Shown in pieces: positions 1 through 10,267 of a DNA stretch of 64,000 nucleotides. Both the position numbers and the translations under genes were made by a program. Positions within the stretch are counted from its first letter, which is position 1, and every line of letters starts with the position of its first letter. A model generated the notes under the pieces. That model saw only the letters and a program-made list of their open reading frames with translations. It was not told where the DNA came from and searched no databases. The DNA is from Candidatus Galacturonatibacter soehngenii (GTDB lineage: Bacteria > Bacillota > Clostridia > Lachnospirales > Lachnospiraceae): the NCBI RefSeq assembly GCF_008830185.1, contig NZ_WAGX01000007.1, forward strand, positions 434,001 through 498,000. Direction: 5' to 3'.

Positions 1-2
1 CA

Positions 3-1796
3 ATCTCCTATGATATGACACTTCAAACAGCAGCTGGAGAGATTTCCTTTCCAAACCAAGCAGTGTTAACGACAACGAAAGAAGGTAACTATCAATATCT
101 AATTGCTTGGGAGGATGCTTTGATTTTTCCAAATCTTACAAAGACGGATAGAGTAAAAGTATCCATTTCTCAACCAGAAAGAGGTGCGATATTAGATAGA
201 AATGGGAACCTTTTAGCAGGAAAAGGGGTTGCTTCTTCCGTAGGAATCGTACCAGGAAAATTAAATGAGGACCCTACGCAGGATTTGAATCAATTAGCAG
301 AGCTTTTGAAGGTATCGGTAGAAAGTATTGAAAAAAAATTATCTGCAAAATGGGTCAAAGACGATTCTTTTGTACCTATTAAAACGATTTCAAAATTAAC
401 AGAATTAGAGCAAACCACGAGATATACAAGTGATGAAACATTAGAAAAAAGAGCTAGAAATGATGCCTTGTTATCCATACCAGGAGTGATGATAAGTGAT
501 ACACAAGTTAGAAGTTATCCGCTTGGAAAGGCCGCATCACACTTAACTGGCTATATACAACAAGTAACTGCAGAGGATTTAGAAAAGCATCCAAATGAGG
601 GATATTTGGAGACAAGTGTGATTGGCCGAAGTGGAATGGAAGCACTTTATGAAAAAGAGCTTAAGGGGATAAACGGCTGCGAAATCTCGATTGTAAATGA
701 AGAGGGTAAAACCAAATTAGTACTTGCAAGTCTTGCAACACAAGATGGTAAGGATATTCAATTGACCATAGATGCATCTTTGCAGCAGGCATTATATGAA
801 AGCTTCGCTGAGGATAAAAGCAGTTCGGTTGCTATGAATCCTTATACGGGAGAAGTTTTGGCATTGGTAAGTACACCTTCTTTTGATAGTAATGACTTTG
901 TATTTGGTATGTCACAAGAACTTTGGGATTCCTTAAATGAAGACGAGCGAATGCCTCTTTACAATCGTTTTAGGCAAAAATTAGTACCTGGTTCCTCTTT
1001 TAAACCAATCATAGCAGCAGTAGGACTTGAAACAGGAGATATTAACCCAGAAGAGGATTATGGCAATGCAGGGCTTAGCTGGCAAAAGGATGCAAGTTGG
1101 GGTAACTACAAGGTAACTACTTTACATGAAACTAGTCCAGCTAATTTAGAAAATGCAATTATTAATTCAGATAATATCTATTTTGCCAAGACGGCTCTAA
1201 AAATTGGCAGTGAAAAATTACAAAGTGAATTGGATCAGTTAGGATTTAATACAGACATTCCGTTTGAGATTGGTTTAAGTAAATCACAGTATGCCAATGA
1301 AGGAGATATATCAACAGAGATTTTGCTGGCTGACAGTGGTTATGGGCAGGGACAGATTTTAGTAAATCCCGTTCATCTTGCAGCACTATACAGTGGATTT
1401 GCTAACGATGGAAATGTAATCAAACCATATCTATTGTATCAAAAGCAAGTACAGCCACAAATATGGCTTGCAAATGCTTTTCAAATGGAGAATGCAAACC
1501 TTATTAAATCGGCCATGGAACAAGTAGTAAGTTCAGAGCATGGAACAGGGCATGCTGCTTATCGCGAAGATATTGTATTGGCAGGAAAGACAGGTACGGC
1601 TGAAATTAAGGCCTCCAAAGAAGACAAGAGTGGTACAGAGCTTGGTTGGTTTGGTATTTTTACATCGGATAAAGAGGTAGATAAGCCAATTCTTCTTATG
1701 AATATGGTAGAGGATGTAAAAGAAAGAGGCGGTAGTGGTTACGTGGTAAGAAAAGATAAGGAGATATTAGACCAGTATTTTGGTACGCAGCAATAA
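3..1796 (+). CDS. Penicillin-binding protein, class B transpeptidase, 5' end cut by the window
   Basis: Cell-wall D,D-transpeptidase that cross-links peptidoglycan outside the membrane. The frame is open from position 3 through the first ATG at 15, so the true N-terminus (signal anchor) lies outside the window. Residues below count from the ATG at 15. The order is the end of an NTF2-like MecA_N-type domain (about 1-35), a PBP-dimer domain starting near the motif ERGAILDRNG, and a transpeptidase domain from about 250. The active-site triads are all present: S327-S-F-K330, S385-D-N387 and K525-T-G527. The presence of a MecA_N-like remnant suggests the PBP2a/PBP3-like low-affinity type found in Firmicutes, but that rests on the visible tail only. 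No partner genes are visible upstream. The following gene belongs to a separate operon. Confidence 0.9.
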   Translation: MSYDMTLQTAAGEISFPNQAVLTTTKEGNYQYLIAWEDALIFPNLTKTDRVKVSISQPERGAILDRNGNLLAGKGVASSVGIVPGKLNEDPTQDLNQLAELLKVSVESIEKKLSAKWVKDDSFVPIKTISKLTELEQTTRYTSDETLEKRARNDALLSIPGVMISDTQVRSYPLGKAASHLTGYIQQVTAEDLEKHPNEGYLETSVIGRSGMEALYEKELKGINGCEISIVNEEGKTKLVLASLATQDGKDIQLTIDASLQQALYESFAEDKSSSVAMNPYTGEVLALVSTPSFDSNDFVFGMSQELWDSLNEDERMPLYNRFRQKLVPGSSFKPIIAAVGLETGDINPEEDYGNAGLSWQKDASWGNYKVTTLHETSPANLENAIINSDNIYFAKTALKIGSEKLQSELDQLGFNTDIPFEIGLSKSQYANEGDISTEILLADSGYGQGQILVNPVHLAALYSGFANDGNVIKPYLLYQKQVQPQIWLANAFQMENANLIKSAMEQVVSSEHGTGHAAYREDIVLAGKTGTAEIKASKEDKSGTELGWFGIFTSDKEVDKPILLMNMVEDVKERGGSGYVVRKDKEILDQYFGTQQ

Positions 1797-1822
1797 AATA
1801 CATTTTTAATACAAGTATAGTA

Positions 1823-1868
1823 AAAGTCACTTCATTGTTTATTTTGTATAAAAAGACGAGGTGATTTT
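1823..1868 (+). terminator. Possible hairpin after the PBP gene
   Basis: AAAGTCACTTC (1823-1833) can pair with GAGGTGATTTT (1858-1868) over 11 bp with three G-U pairs. The loop is long (24 nt) and the T tract after it is poor, so this is only a weak terminator candidate. Confidence 0.35.
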
Positions 1869-1884
1869 AGGTGATTTTCAATCA

Positions 1885-1913
1885 TTGACATAATGTTTCG
1901 AATCATCTATACT
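1885..1913 (+). promoter_or_regulatory. Promoter of the beta-glucoside operon
   Basis: TTGACA (1885-1890), 17-bp spacer, TATACT (1908-1913). Transcription would start about 1920, just upstream of the first RAT element, as expected for an operon controlled by antitermination. Confidence 0.75.
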
Positions 1914-1927
1914 AAGTAATATAGTAA

Positions 1928-1990
1928 GGATTGTAACTCTTCGAGGCATTACCTGTTTTTTTTGGTATACTTGAAGAGTTTTTTATTTTT
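1928..1990 (+). promoter_or_regulatory. RAT antiterminator site overlapping a terminator (upstream of licT)
   Basis: GGATTGTAACTC followed by GAGGCATTACC (1928-1953) matches the ribonucleic antiterminator (RAT) of BglG/LicT proteins. Its 3' half overlaps the 5' arm of a terminator: AACTCTTC (1935-1942) pairs with GAAGAGTT (1973-1980), followed by a T-rich tract. The two folds exclude each other, so LicT binding should allow read-through into its own gene. Confidence 0.85.
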
Positions 1991-2014
1991 ATGAAAATCA
2001 TGTGGGGGATGATC

Positions 2015-2848
2015 ATGAAGGCAATTAAAAAAATCAATAACAATGTTGTAATATGTGTAGATGATAATAAAAAAGAGTTAATTGCCTTTGGAAAAGGAAT
2101 TGGTTTTCCGGCAGTGCCGTACGAGATAACTGATTTGAGTTTGATCTCAATGACTTTTTATAAGATGGATCGAAGCTATTACAGATTATTGGAAGAGATT
2201 CCAGAGGAAATTTTTGAGGTATCGGCACTCATTGTAAAAAAGGCACAAAGAACATTAGATTGTAATCTCAATCCAAACTTATTACCTGGGCTTGCAGATC
2301 ATATTAATTTTGCATTGACAAGGTTGAAGAAGTTTAAGAAAATGAAGATGTTATTTTCTTATGATATTGAGCAGTTATATCCACAAGAAACAGAGCTTGC
2401 TAGATATGCAGTTAAGATGATTCAAAAAAAACTATTTGTCAAATTACCAGATAGTGAGATTACCAATATAGCAATGCATTTTGTCAATGCACAGGAAGAA
2501 AATACAATGGCATCTTCGCATCGAAGTACAGATGAAATAATTCAGGAGATTACCAAAGAAATTGAATCTGATTTCGAAGTAATGATTGATCGAAATGGAT
2601 TTAATTATAATCGCTTTGTGATGCATTTAAGGTATTATATGAAGCGAATCGAAGAAAAGAAGCAATTTATTGATGATAACAGTGTCTTATTTAAAGCTGT
2701 AAAAGAGGAAAGTCCTAAGATTTATGAATGCGCGAAGCGTATTGCATCAATGATTGATGAACGTCTTGGAGCACAAAGCACAGAAGATGAAATATTATAT
2801 CTGATGATTCATATTGGACGTATTTTAAAAAATAATATAGCAGTCTAA
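2015..2848 (+). CDS. licT: Transcription antiterminator, BglG/LicT family
   Basis: RNA-binding antiterminator that binds RAT hairpins in nascent mRNA and is controlled by PTS phosphorylation of its two PRD domains. The start is taken at the ATG at 2015 because it gives MKAIKKINNNVV, the usual N-terminus of the CAT RNA-binding domain, and because the GGGGG at 2004-2008 sits correctly; an in-frame ATG at 1991 lies upstream. The order is CAT domain (about 1-58), PRD1 (about 65-165) and PRD2 (about 172-275) with conserved His-containing segments such as LPGLADHINFAL and MIHIGRI. It is the first gene of the bgl operon and is flanked on both sides by RAT/terminator elements, so it probably controls both itself and the transporter/hydrolase genes behind it. 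Confidence 0.92.
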   Translation: MKAIKKINNNVVICVDDNKKELIAFGKGIGFPAVPYEITDLSLISMTFYKMDRSYYRLLEEIPEEIFEVSALIVKKAQRTLDCNLNPNLLPGLADHINFALTRLKKFKKMKMLFSYDIEQLYPQETELARYAVKMIQKKLFVKLPDSEITNIAMHFVNAQEENTMASSHRSTDEIIQEITKEIESDFEVMIDRNGFNYNRFVMHLRYYMKRIEEKKQFIDDNSVLFKAVKEESPKIYECAKRIASMIDERLGAQSTEDEILYLMIHIGRILKNNIAV

Positions 2849-2925
2849 GGATTGTAACTCGTAATGGAGGCATAACCGAGGAAAAACGTACAAGCTTTGT
2901 ACGTTTCCTCGGTTTTTTATTTTTT
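2849..2925 (+). promoter_or_regulatory. Second RAT/terminator switch between licT and the PTS gene
   Basis: GGATTGTAACTCGTAATGGAGGCATAACC-type RAT (2849-2877; longer motif described by its ends GGATTGTAACTC and GGCATAACC) overlaps a strong terminator: AACCGAGG (2874-2881) plus ACGTAC pair with GTACGT plus CCTCGGTT (to 2914), followed by TTTTTTATTTTTT. This gives a second, independent antitermination checkpoint before the transport and hydrolase genes. Confidence 0.9.
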
Positions 2926-3004
2926 AAGAGAAATTGCTTCGTAACTTAATTAAGCAAAAGCAATGTTGATAAACATTGTTGCAATAAAAAAAAGGAGAAT
3001 GATT

Positions 3005-5847
<2,843 letters not shown>

Positions 5848-5873
5848 GATAGGAAGAGATTTAAGGAGGTATC

Positions 5874-6362
5874 ATGGAACTTTTAGATAAATTAAGAAAT
5901 AAATTAAATCGTACTCACGAAATTTATATGCCAGTGGTAGGAAAGTTAATATCATTAAAGGAGATTGCAGATGGTGTATTTTCTGAAGGGATTCTTGGAA
6001 TGGGTGCTGGTATTGACCCAGAAGAAGGTGTAGTTTATGCTCCTTTTGATGGAAAAGTTATACAGGTCGCAGATACGAAACATGCGATTGGTTTGGAAAG
6101 TTCAAAAGGCATTGAATTGTTAGTACACGTAGGTATGGATACAGTTGAAATGAAAGGTGAGGGCTTTGATGTATTGGTAAAGGAGGGAGAACGTGTTGTA
6201 CGTGGACAAAAGCTTATGTCATTTTCAATAGATGCAATTAAAAAAGCAGGACACCCCACAACAACTGCTGTTATTGTTACCAATAGTGCTCAGTTTGAAT
6301 CTGTTCTTGTCTTAGAAGAAGGAAACAAACAAAAAGAAGATGTTATGATGCGAGTGGTATAA
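5874..6362 (+). CDS. PTS glucose-type IIA component
   Basis: Soluble phosphocarrier of the Crr/EIIA-Glc fold that passes phosphate from HPr to the EIIB domain of the transporter encoded upstream. 162 aa is the normal size of a stand-alone IIA. The phospho-accepting histidine is H85 in LLVHVGMDTV, with the partner histidine H70 (TKHAIG). The start is backed by AAGGAGG 6 nt upstream. The gene ends the bgl operon. The separation of IIA from IIBC differs from the common three-domain BglF/BglP layout. It could in principle also serve other IIA-less glucose-family transporters in the cell. Confidence 0.92.
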   Translation: MELLDKLRNKLNRTHEIYMPVVGKLISLKEIADGVFSEGILGMGAGIDPEEGVVYAPFDGKVIQVADTKHAIGLESSKGIELLVHVGMDTVEMKGEGFDVLVKEGERVVRGQKLMSFSIDAIKKAGHPTTTAVIVTNSAQFESVLVLEEGNKQKEDVMMRVV

Positions 6363-6457
6363 GCCACGAGACTTACTATTCTATCCATTTTTTCAGGTCT
6401 TGGAAGTTTAGTTAACTTGTACAAAGAAAGATAACAACATCAAAATCAAAATTAGCC

Positions 6458-6494
6458 AAAAAACCTCTATCTTTTGAAAAGACAGAGGTTTTTT
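6458..6494. terminator. Bidirectional terminator between the bgl operon and the convergent gene
   Basis: AAAAAACCTCT (6458-6468) and the inner TCTTTT pair with AAAAGA and AGAGGTTTTTT (to 6494). A-run and T-run on the two sides make it usable from either strand. It ends right at the stop of the convergent gene at 6496. Confidence 0.85.
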
Positions 6495-6495
6495 A

Positions 6496-7098
6496 TTAGG
6501 CTGATAGAACTTGAATTCGAAAAGCGGTGGTCTGTGGAGGGATACTTAATGTTTGAAAAGAGGCATGTTCTACTCGTACAAGTTGACCAGGCTTTATATG
6601 GCTTAAGGAGATTCGCTCTCCATTTCTATTTAAAATAATGGTCGCTTGGGAAATAACAAAGCGCATTTGTTCAATCATTTCATATGGATTTCCTGTTAAT
6701 AAAAAACTATTTCTTACATCTACGCTTACCACACGGTCTGTTGTTACAACAACTTCAGGCATTCTTAAGCGAACAATCATTTGAAAGGCCCTTGCCTGAG
6801 GGGGGATACTCATAGTCATTGCTGAAGAAAAAGAGGCATCAAGATACATTCCCTTTTTTAGGTCACAAAGATTCAATGGTTCTGCAAATTCATTTATAAT
6901 TTCAGTATTTGGGTTTACGATTAATTTTAATAATTCATTTTGAAGCACGTTGTTTGAAGTTTCTACACGAAAGGATATTAAAACAGACCCTGTTTTTCCA
7001 TCTGTGGTAGATACTTCTTCTATCAGAGCATGCTCAACGTACAAGACGGGGCTGTTCATCTTGTGCGATGTGTTTGATGTAGGACTAAAATGTGCCAT
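6496..7098 (-). CDS. Unknown protein with a duplicated SIPPQ domain
   Basis: I do not recognise this 200-aa protein. It has no signal peptide or membrane segment. It is built from beta-strand-like alternating residues and shows an internal duplication: DLKKGMYLDASF...MSIPPQARAFQMIV (about 78-108) resembles HIKPGQLVRVEHASF...LSIPPQTTAFRIQV (about 167-198). The pattern 'xKPGxxVxVxHxxFxTxSIPPQxxAFRIxV' suggests two beta-sandwich or beta-barrel units. The first ~20 residues (MAHFSPTSNTSHKMNSP) look unstructured. The gene stands alone, convergent with the bgl operon and sharing its terminator. The start at 7098 is the only ATG near the N-terminus; no strong SD is visible. Function unknown. Confidence 0.7.
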   Translation of the reverse strand: MAHFSPTSNTSHKMNSPVLYVEHALIEEVSTTDGKTGSVLISFRVETSNNVLQNELLKLIVNPNTEIINEFAEPLNLCDLKKGMYLDASFSSAMTMSIPPQARAFQMIVRLRMPEVVVTTDRVVSVDVRNSFLLTGNPYEMIEQMRFVISQATIILNRNGERISLSHIKPGQLVRVEHASFQTLSIPPQTTAFRIQVLSA

Positions 7099-7170
7099 AG
7101 TGATATGAATTCCTATTTATTTTCTATAGTATATGTCTAATTTAAAATAATGTGTTAGGTAAAGATAATC

Positions 7171-7205
7171 TGAACCAGCCAAAAGAAGTTATTATGGCTG
7201 GTTCA
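7171..7205 (-). terminator. Inverted repeat after the XRE regulator gene
   Basis: TGAACCAGCC (7171-7180) and GGCTGGTTCA (7196-7205) form a perfect 10-bp stem with a 15-nt loop, 5 nt beyond the stop of the minus-strand regulator. No clear T tract follows on the minus strand, so it is a weak terminator or an mRNA-stabilising hairpin. Confidence 0.5.
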
Positions 7206-7209
7206 AGTA

Positions 7210-7575
7210 TTATAACCCAAGATGGGCTACTCTTTCCTTTAGTTTTTGCAGTTCAATGTACTCTAATACTGCACGTCTTCCAGAGTTATTTAGAGAGAGT
7301 ACATCAGTAATTAGCTGACCAGATGTGTATTCTCCCACAACGGTTTCATTTAAGGATTGAATTCCCCCTTTACAGGCAGTTCTTCCTAACAAATAATCTG
7401 TTGATACATCATAAAAGTTTGCAAGAGCAATCACAGCACGAGTCTGTAAATCACTGTCGCCTTGTTCACATCTTGAATAATGCTGTTGTGTGGTTCCTAT
7501 TATCTTTGCAATATCTGACTGCCTCAAATCTTTGTCTTCTCGAAGTCCGCGGATAATTTCATATGGTTCCTTCAT
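7210..7575 (-). CDS. XRE-family helix-turn-helix transcriptional regulator
   Basis: 121-aa protein with an N-terminal Cro/CI-type HTH (about 7-62): LRQSDIAKIIGTTQQHYSRCEQ followed by ALANFYDVSTDYLLGRT, the standard end of this domain (motif named by its parts). The C-terminal 55 residues (LITDVLSLNNSGRRAVLEYIELQ) form a short helical tail common in small Firmicute XRE regulators. The start at 7575 is preceded by ATGAGGTT. It is divergent from the diguanylate cyclase transcript, with about 100 bp of shared promoter space, so it could control that transcript or itself; no target is proven. Confidence 0.88.
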   Translation of the reverse strand: MKEPYEIIRGLREDKDLRQSDIAKIIGTTQQHYSRCEQGDSDLQTRAVIALANFYDVSTDYLLGRTACKGGIQSLNETVVGEYTSGQLITDVLSLNNSGRRAVLEYIELQKLKERVAHLGL

Positions 7576-7644
7576 AACCTCATTTCTCTACTCCTTTTAC
7601 ATTTTATTTGTGTATAAAATAGTATCACACACGATATTGATGTA

Positions 7645-7673
7645 TTGACATTAACTTATAATTAATGTACAAT
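7645..7673 (+). promoter_or_regulatory. Promoter of the diguanylate cyclase transcript
   Basis: TTGACA (7645-7650), 17-bp spacer, TACAAT (7668-7673). With a start near 7680 the mRNA would carry a 5' leader of about 280 nt before the cyclase start codon at 7961. Confidence 0.7.
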
Positions 7674-7767
7674 GACAAATAATACATTTAGCATGTGTAT
7701 AATTGGATTTTTTTATCCAAAGAACTTTCATTAGCTTATATTTCGGTATTTTATTTATTATTTTAAG

Positions 7768-7942
7768 AAGAAGGTGTCAGCGTAAGCTGATAGTTGATAT
7801 AACTTTATACAAATAAGTGTACTTTATGAACCGATTAGGAATTTGCAATTTTAACTACAAAAGCAAAACGCGTCAAGCGAGTGTTTTTTACAAAGGAAAC
7901 ACCTTCTTATGACCAAGGAATATTCGATACTCGTATATTCTT
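7768..7942 (+). ncRNA. Candidate structured 5' leader RNA upstream of the diguanylate cyclase
   Basis: AAGAAGGTGT (7768-7777) is exactly complementary to ACACCTTCTT (7899-7908), closing a 141-nt domain. Inside are small hairpins: CAGC-GTAA-GCTG, with a GNRA-type loop, AGTT-GATAT-AACT, and an AAAACGC/GTGTTTT arm. It is followed by a second hairpin, AGGAATAT (7916-7923) with ATATTCTT (7935-7942) and an inner CGA/TCG, ending just before the ribosome-binding site. I do not recognise the class; the signature sequences of the c-di-GMP-I and -II riboswitches are not seen. A small inverted-repeat element is an alternative reading. Confidence 0.45.
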
Positions 7943-7960
7943 AAAGAGAGGTGAGTGAAA

Positions 7961-8815
7961 ATGATTTTTAATAATTTAGGGGAGATATTTTATATCATTC
8001 ACGCGCTGGAATCAACAAATACATCAGTTTGCATTACTGATGCCAATCAAAAGATTATTTACGAAAGTTCGCATAAGGATTATAAATATGATGCAACAAT
8101 AGAAGATATGAATTCGTTTGTTGAGCGTTTGCGACAAGAACAAAATGCAATTTTTAGAATTCAGCTCATTGATTGTGTATTAACAGCGATTACAACGGTT
8201 CCCGTCTTAATTGGTAAAAGTCAATATTTTATGGAATTAAAACAACATGTCTCAAGAATCAAGCAATATAGCTTGGTTTCTTCCTCGTTTGATAATTTAT
8301 CCATACACCAGATTAAAGAAATGGCGATTACGGATGCTTTAACAAAACTTTATAATAGAAGATATATTGATGAACGACTACCAATTGATATGCAAAGTTC
8401 TTTTGAACTTGGTGAACCGATTAGCATTTTGTTTATTGACATTGATTGCTTTAAAGAAATCAATGACACATATGGTCATGCAGTGGGAGATCAGGTACTT
8501 TGTGAAGTGGCGCTTTTATTACAAAAGCAATTTAATAAAGGAAATGGATGGGTAGCAAGATACGGAGGCGATGAGATTCTAGTTTGTTTGCCAGGCTGTG
8601 TAAAGCATTCTGCAAAAAGAATAGCCAATCGTTTGAGAAAGACAATTGAATCCAATACCTTTAGGGCATTAGGAAAAGAGATTCAAATAACCTGTAGCAT
8701 TGGAGTTCAAACAACACTAAGAGATTCAGGGATAAAAAGTATATCAGAGTTAATAAGGATGGCAGATAAGAATCTATACCGTGCAAAAAGTGAAGGACGT
8801 AATAAAGTAATATAA
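7961..8815 (+). CDS. Diguanylate cyclase (GGDEF domain protein)
   Basis: Makes cyclic di-GMP from two GTP. The N-terminal part (about 1-115) looks like a degenerate PAS-type sensor (MIFNNLGEIFYIIHALE, then VCITDANQKIIYES) and is followed by a GGDEF domain (about 120-284) beginning at MAITDALTKLYNRRYIDE. The active-site loop reads RYGGDEI, a conservative variant of GGDEF, and the metal-binding FIDIDCFKEINDTYGH is intact, so activity is expected. There is no transmembrane segment, so it acts in the cytoplasm. The ATG at 7961 is chosen over the GTG at 7955 because AGGTG (7949-7953) is 7 nt upstream of it. A terminator follows at 8836. Confidence 0.9.
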   Translation: MIFNNLGEIFYIIHALESTNTSVCITDANQKIIYESSHKDYKYDATIEDMNSFVERLRQEQNAIFRIQLIDCVLTAITTVPVLIGKSQYFMELKQHVSRIKQYSLVSSSFDNLSIHQIKEMAITDALTKLYNRRYIDERLPIDMQSSFELGEPISILFIDIDCFKEINDTYGHAVGDQVLCEVALLLQKQFNKGNGWVARYGGDEILVCLPGCVKHSAKRIANRLRKTIESNTFRALGKEIQITCSIGVQTTLRDSGIKSISELIRMADKNLYRAKSEGRNKVI

Positions 8816-8835
8816 TAGCTAGCATTTAGATAGAT

Positions 8836-8868
8836 GAATCAGGGAAAAACAACTCTGGTTCTTTTTTT
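8836..8868 (+). terminator. Terminator after the diguanylate cyclase gene
   Basis: GAATCAGGG (8836-8844) pairs with CTCTGGTTC (8853-8861), with two G-U pairs, followed by seven T. Confidence 0.85.
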
Positions 8869-8930
8869 ATATAAAGGAAACTTCGAGAGAGAATTCTTTG
8901 CTTAAAAAGGGTTGTTTCATTAAAAAAAAT

Positions 8931-8978
8931 GTTTAGTTACTAAAAAATATTGCAATTTTTGTTTAGTTACTATAAAAT
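8931..8978 (+). promoter_or_regulatory. Promoter and twin operator of the marR-suf operon
   Basis: TTTAGTTACTAAA (8932-8944) is a perfect 6-bp inverted repeat around one base. A second copy, TTTAGTTACTATA, starts at 8962, exactly 30 bp later (about three helical turns). A -35-like TTGCAA (8950-8955) and a -10-like TATAAA (8971-8976, 15-bp spacer) flank and overlap the second copy, so binding there would block RNA polymerase. The first gene is a MarR regulator, the likely binder. Confidence 0.7.
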
Positions 8979-8995
8979 AAATTTGAGGTGACGAT

Positions 8996-9523
8996 ATGAA
9001 TTCAAAAAACGAATTAATACAAAAGTTTCATCAGGCTGCAAATATTATGTTATGCGATGCCAGAACTTCAAGATGTTATGGAACAGAATATGCTTTAACT
9101 TACTCTGATCTTTCCTTTCTTAAATGTATTCAAAGAAATGAAAATAACAAAGCGGGGGATATCTCTCAATACCTAGGGATTACAAATGGAGCAGTGGTAC
9201 AACTAGCTAAGAAGCTGGAAGGAAAGGGTTATTTAGAGTCCTATCGTATGGAAGGAAATAAAAAAGAAGTGTATTATCGCTTAACGAAAAGTGGACAGAC
9301 TGCCTGTGAAGGCTATGACAAATACAATGATGATATAAATGCATTAATCGAAGCTTATATTATAGATTTGGACGAGGATACACTAGGTACCATAAAAGGC
9401 TTATTTGAAGCTGTCATCACAGGAATTGAAAAAAAAGACTGCTATATCAAATATTCCAGTAAAACAAAACAACTGGAAAGTAAAAAAGATGGAAGGTGCG
9501 AAAAATGCAAAAGAACTTATTAG
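8996..9523 (+). CDS. MarR-family winged-helix regulator, first gene of the suf operon
   Basis: 175-aa MarR-like repressor. The winged helix (about 35-105) reads SDLSFLKCIQRNENNKAGDISQ then ITNGAVVQLAKKLEGKGYLE and the wing GNKKEVYYRLTKSG. Cysteines occur at the N-terminal (MLCDARTSRC) and C-terminal (GRCEKCK) ends; the C-terminal CxxC and the position before an Fe-S assembly operon invite a redox or Fe-S sensing role, which is inference. Its last 19 bases overlap the start of sufC, so the two are translationally coupled. Two palindromes in the promoter are good autoregulatory operators. The usual suf regulators (SufR, IscR) are of other families. Confidence 0.85.
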   Translation: MNSKNELIQKFHQAANIMLCDARTSRCYGTEYALTYSDLSFLKCIQRNENNKAGDISQYLGITNGAVVQLAKKLEGKGYLESYRMEGNKKEVYYRLTKSGQTACEGYDKYNDDINALIEAYIIDLDEDTLGTIKGLFEAVITGIEKKDCYIKYSSKTKQLESKKDGRCEKCKRTY

Positions 9524-10245
9524 AAATAAAAGATTTAAAGGCAACCGTAGAAGGAAAATTAATTTTAAATGGTGTAGATCTTACCATTCGTCCAGGAGAA
9601 GTACATGTTTTAATGGGGCCAAACGGTGCGGGTAAATCAACACTTGCCAATGTCATAATGGGAGATCCAAGGTTTGAGGTAGAAGAAGGTAATATTGTAT
9701 TTGAAGGAGAAGATATCTCTAAAGAGAAACCAGATGCAAGAGCAAGAAAAGGAATCTTTTTATCCTTTCAGGCGCCAGAAGAAATCCCAGGTGTGACTTT
9801 GGAAAACTTCCTAAGAGCTTCTAGAGCTGCCTGTTCTGGAAAACCGGTTAAAATATTTGCTTTTAAAGATGAGCTTTCAGAGAATATGAAGGCACTAGGC
9901 ATGGATGAAGCCTATGCAAAACGTTATTTAAACGTTGGTTTTTCTGGTGGTGAAAAGAAAAAAAGTGAAATTCTTCAATTGGCAATGATGAATCCCAAAT
10001 TAGCGATTCTTGATGAAACGGATTCAGGGCTTGATGTAGATGCAGTAAAGCTTATTTCTGAAAACATAGCACGCTTTAGAAATGAAAACAATGCAATCTT
10101 AATTATTACCCATATTACTAAAATATTGCAAAACCTACCAATTGATTATGTTCATGTATTGGCAGATGGGAAAATAGTAAAAACAGGAGATGCCTCCATT
10201 GTTGATACAATAGTACAGGAAGGATTTTCATCCGTTTTGGGATGA
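9505..10245 (+). CDS. sufC: Fe-S cluster assembly ATPase SufC
   Basis: ABC-type ATPase of the SufBCD scaffold complex in the cytosol. Walker A is GPNGAGKST, the signature motif FSGGEKKKSEI carries the extra lysines typical of SufC, and Walker B is AILDETDSGLD. 246 aa matches the family. The ATG at 9505 is chosen over the GTG at 9496 since GGAAGGTG lies just upstream and the protein then begins MQKNLLEIKDLKATVEG as in other SufC. It overlaps the regulator gene and is followed after 22 nt by sufB. Confidence 0.96.
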   Translation: MQKNLLEIKDLKATVEGKLILNGVDLTIRPGEVHVLMGPNGAGKSTLANVIMGDPRFEVEEGNIVFEGEDISKEKPDARARKGIFLSFQAPEEIPGVTLENFLRASRAACSGKPVKIFAFKDELSENMKALGMDEAYAKRYLNVGFSGGEKKKSEILQLAMMNPKLAILDETDSGLDVDAVKLISENIARFRNENNAILIITHITKILQNLPIDYVHVLADGKIVKTGDASIVDTIVQEGFSSVLG

Positions 10246-10267
10246 GATTAGATTGGAGGTAATAGAA

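Noticed and set aside
7768-7908. Cyclic di-GMP riboswitch before the diguanylate cyclase
   Set aside because: The conserved sequence blocks of the c-di-GMP-I and -II classes that I know are not present. Only the location suggests it, so I report it as an unassigned structured leader.
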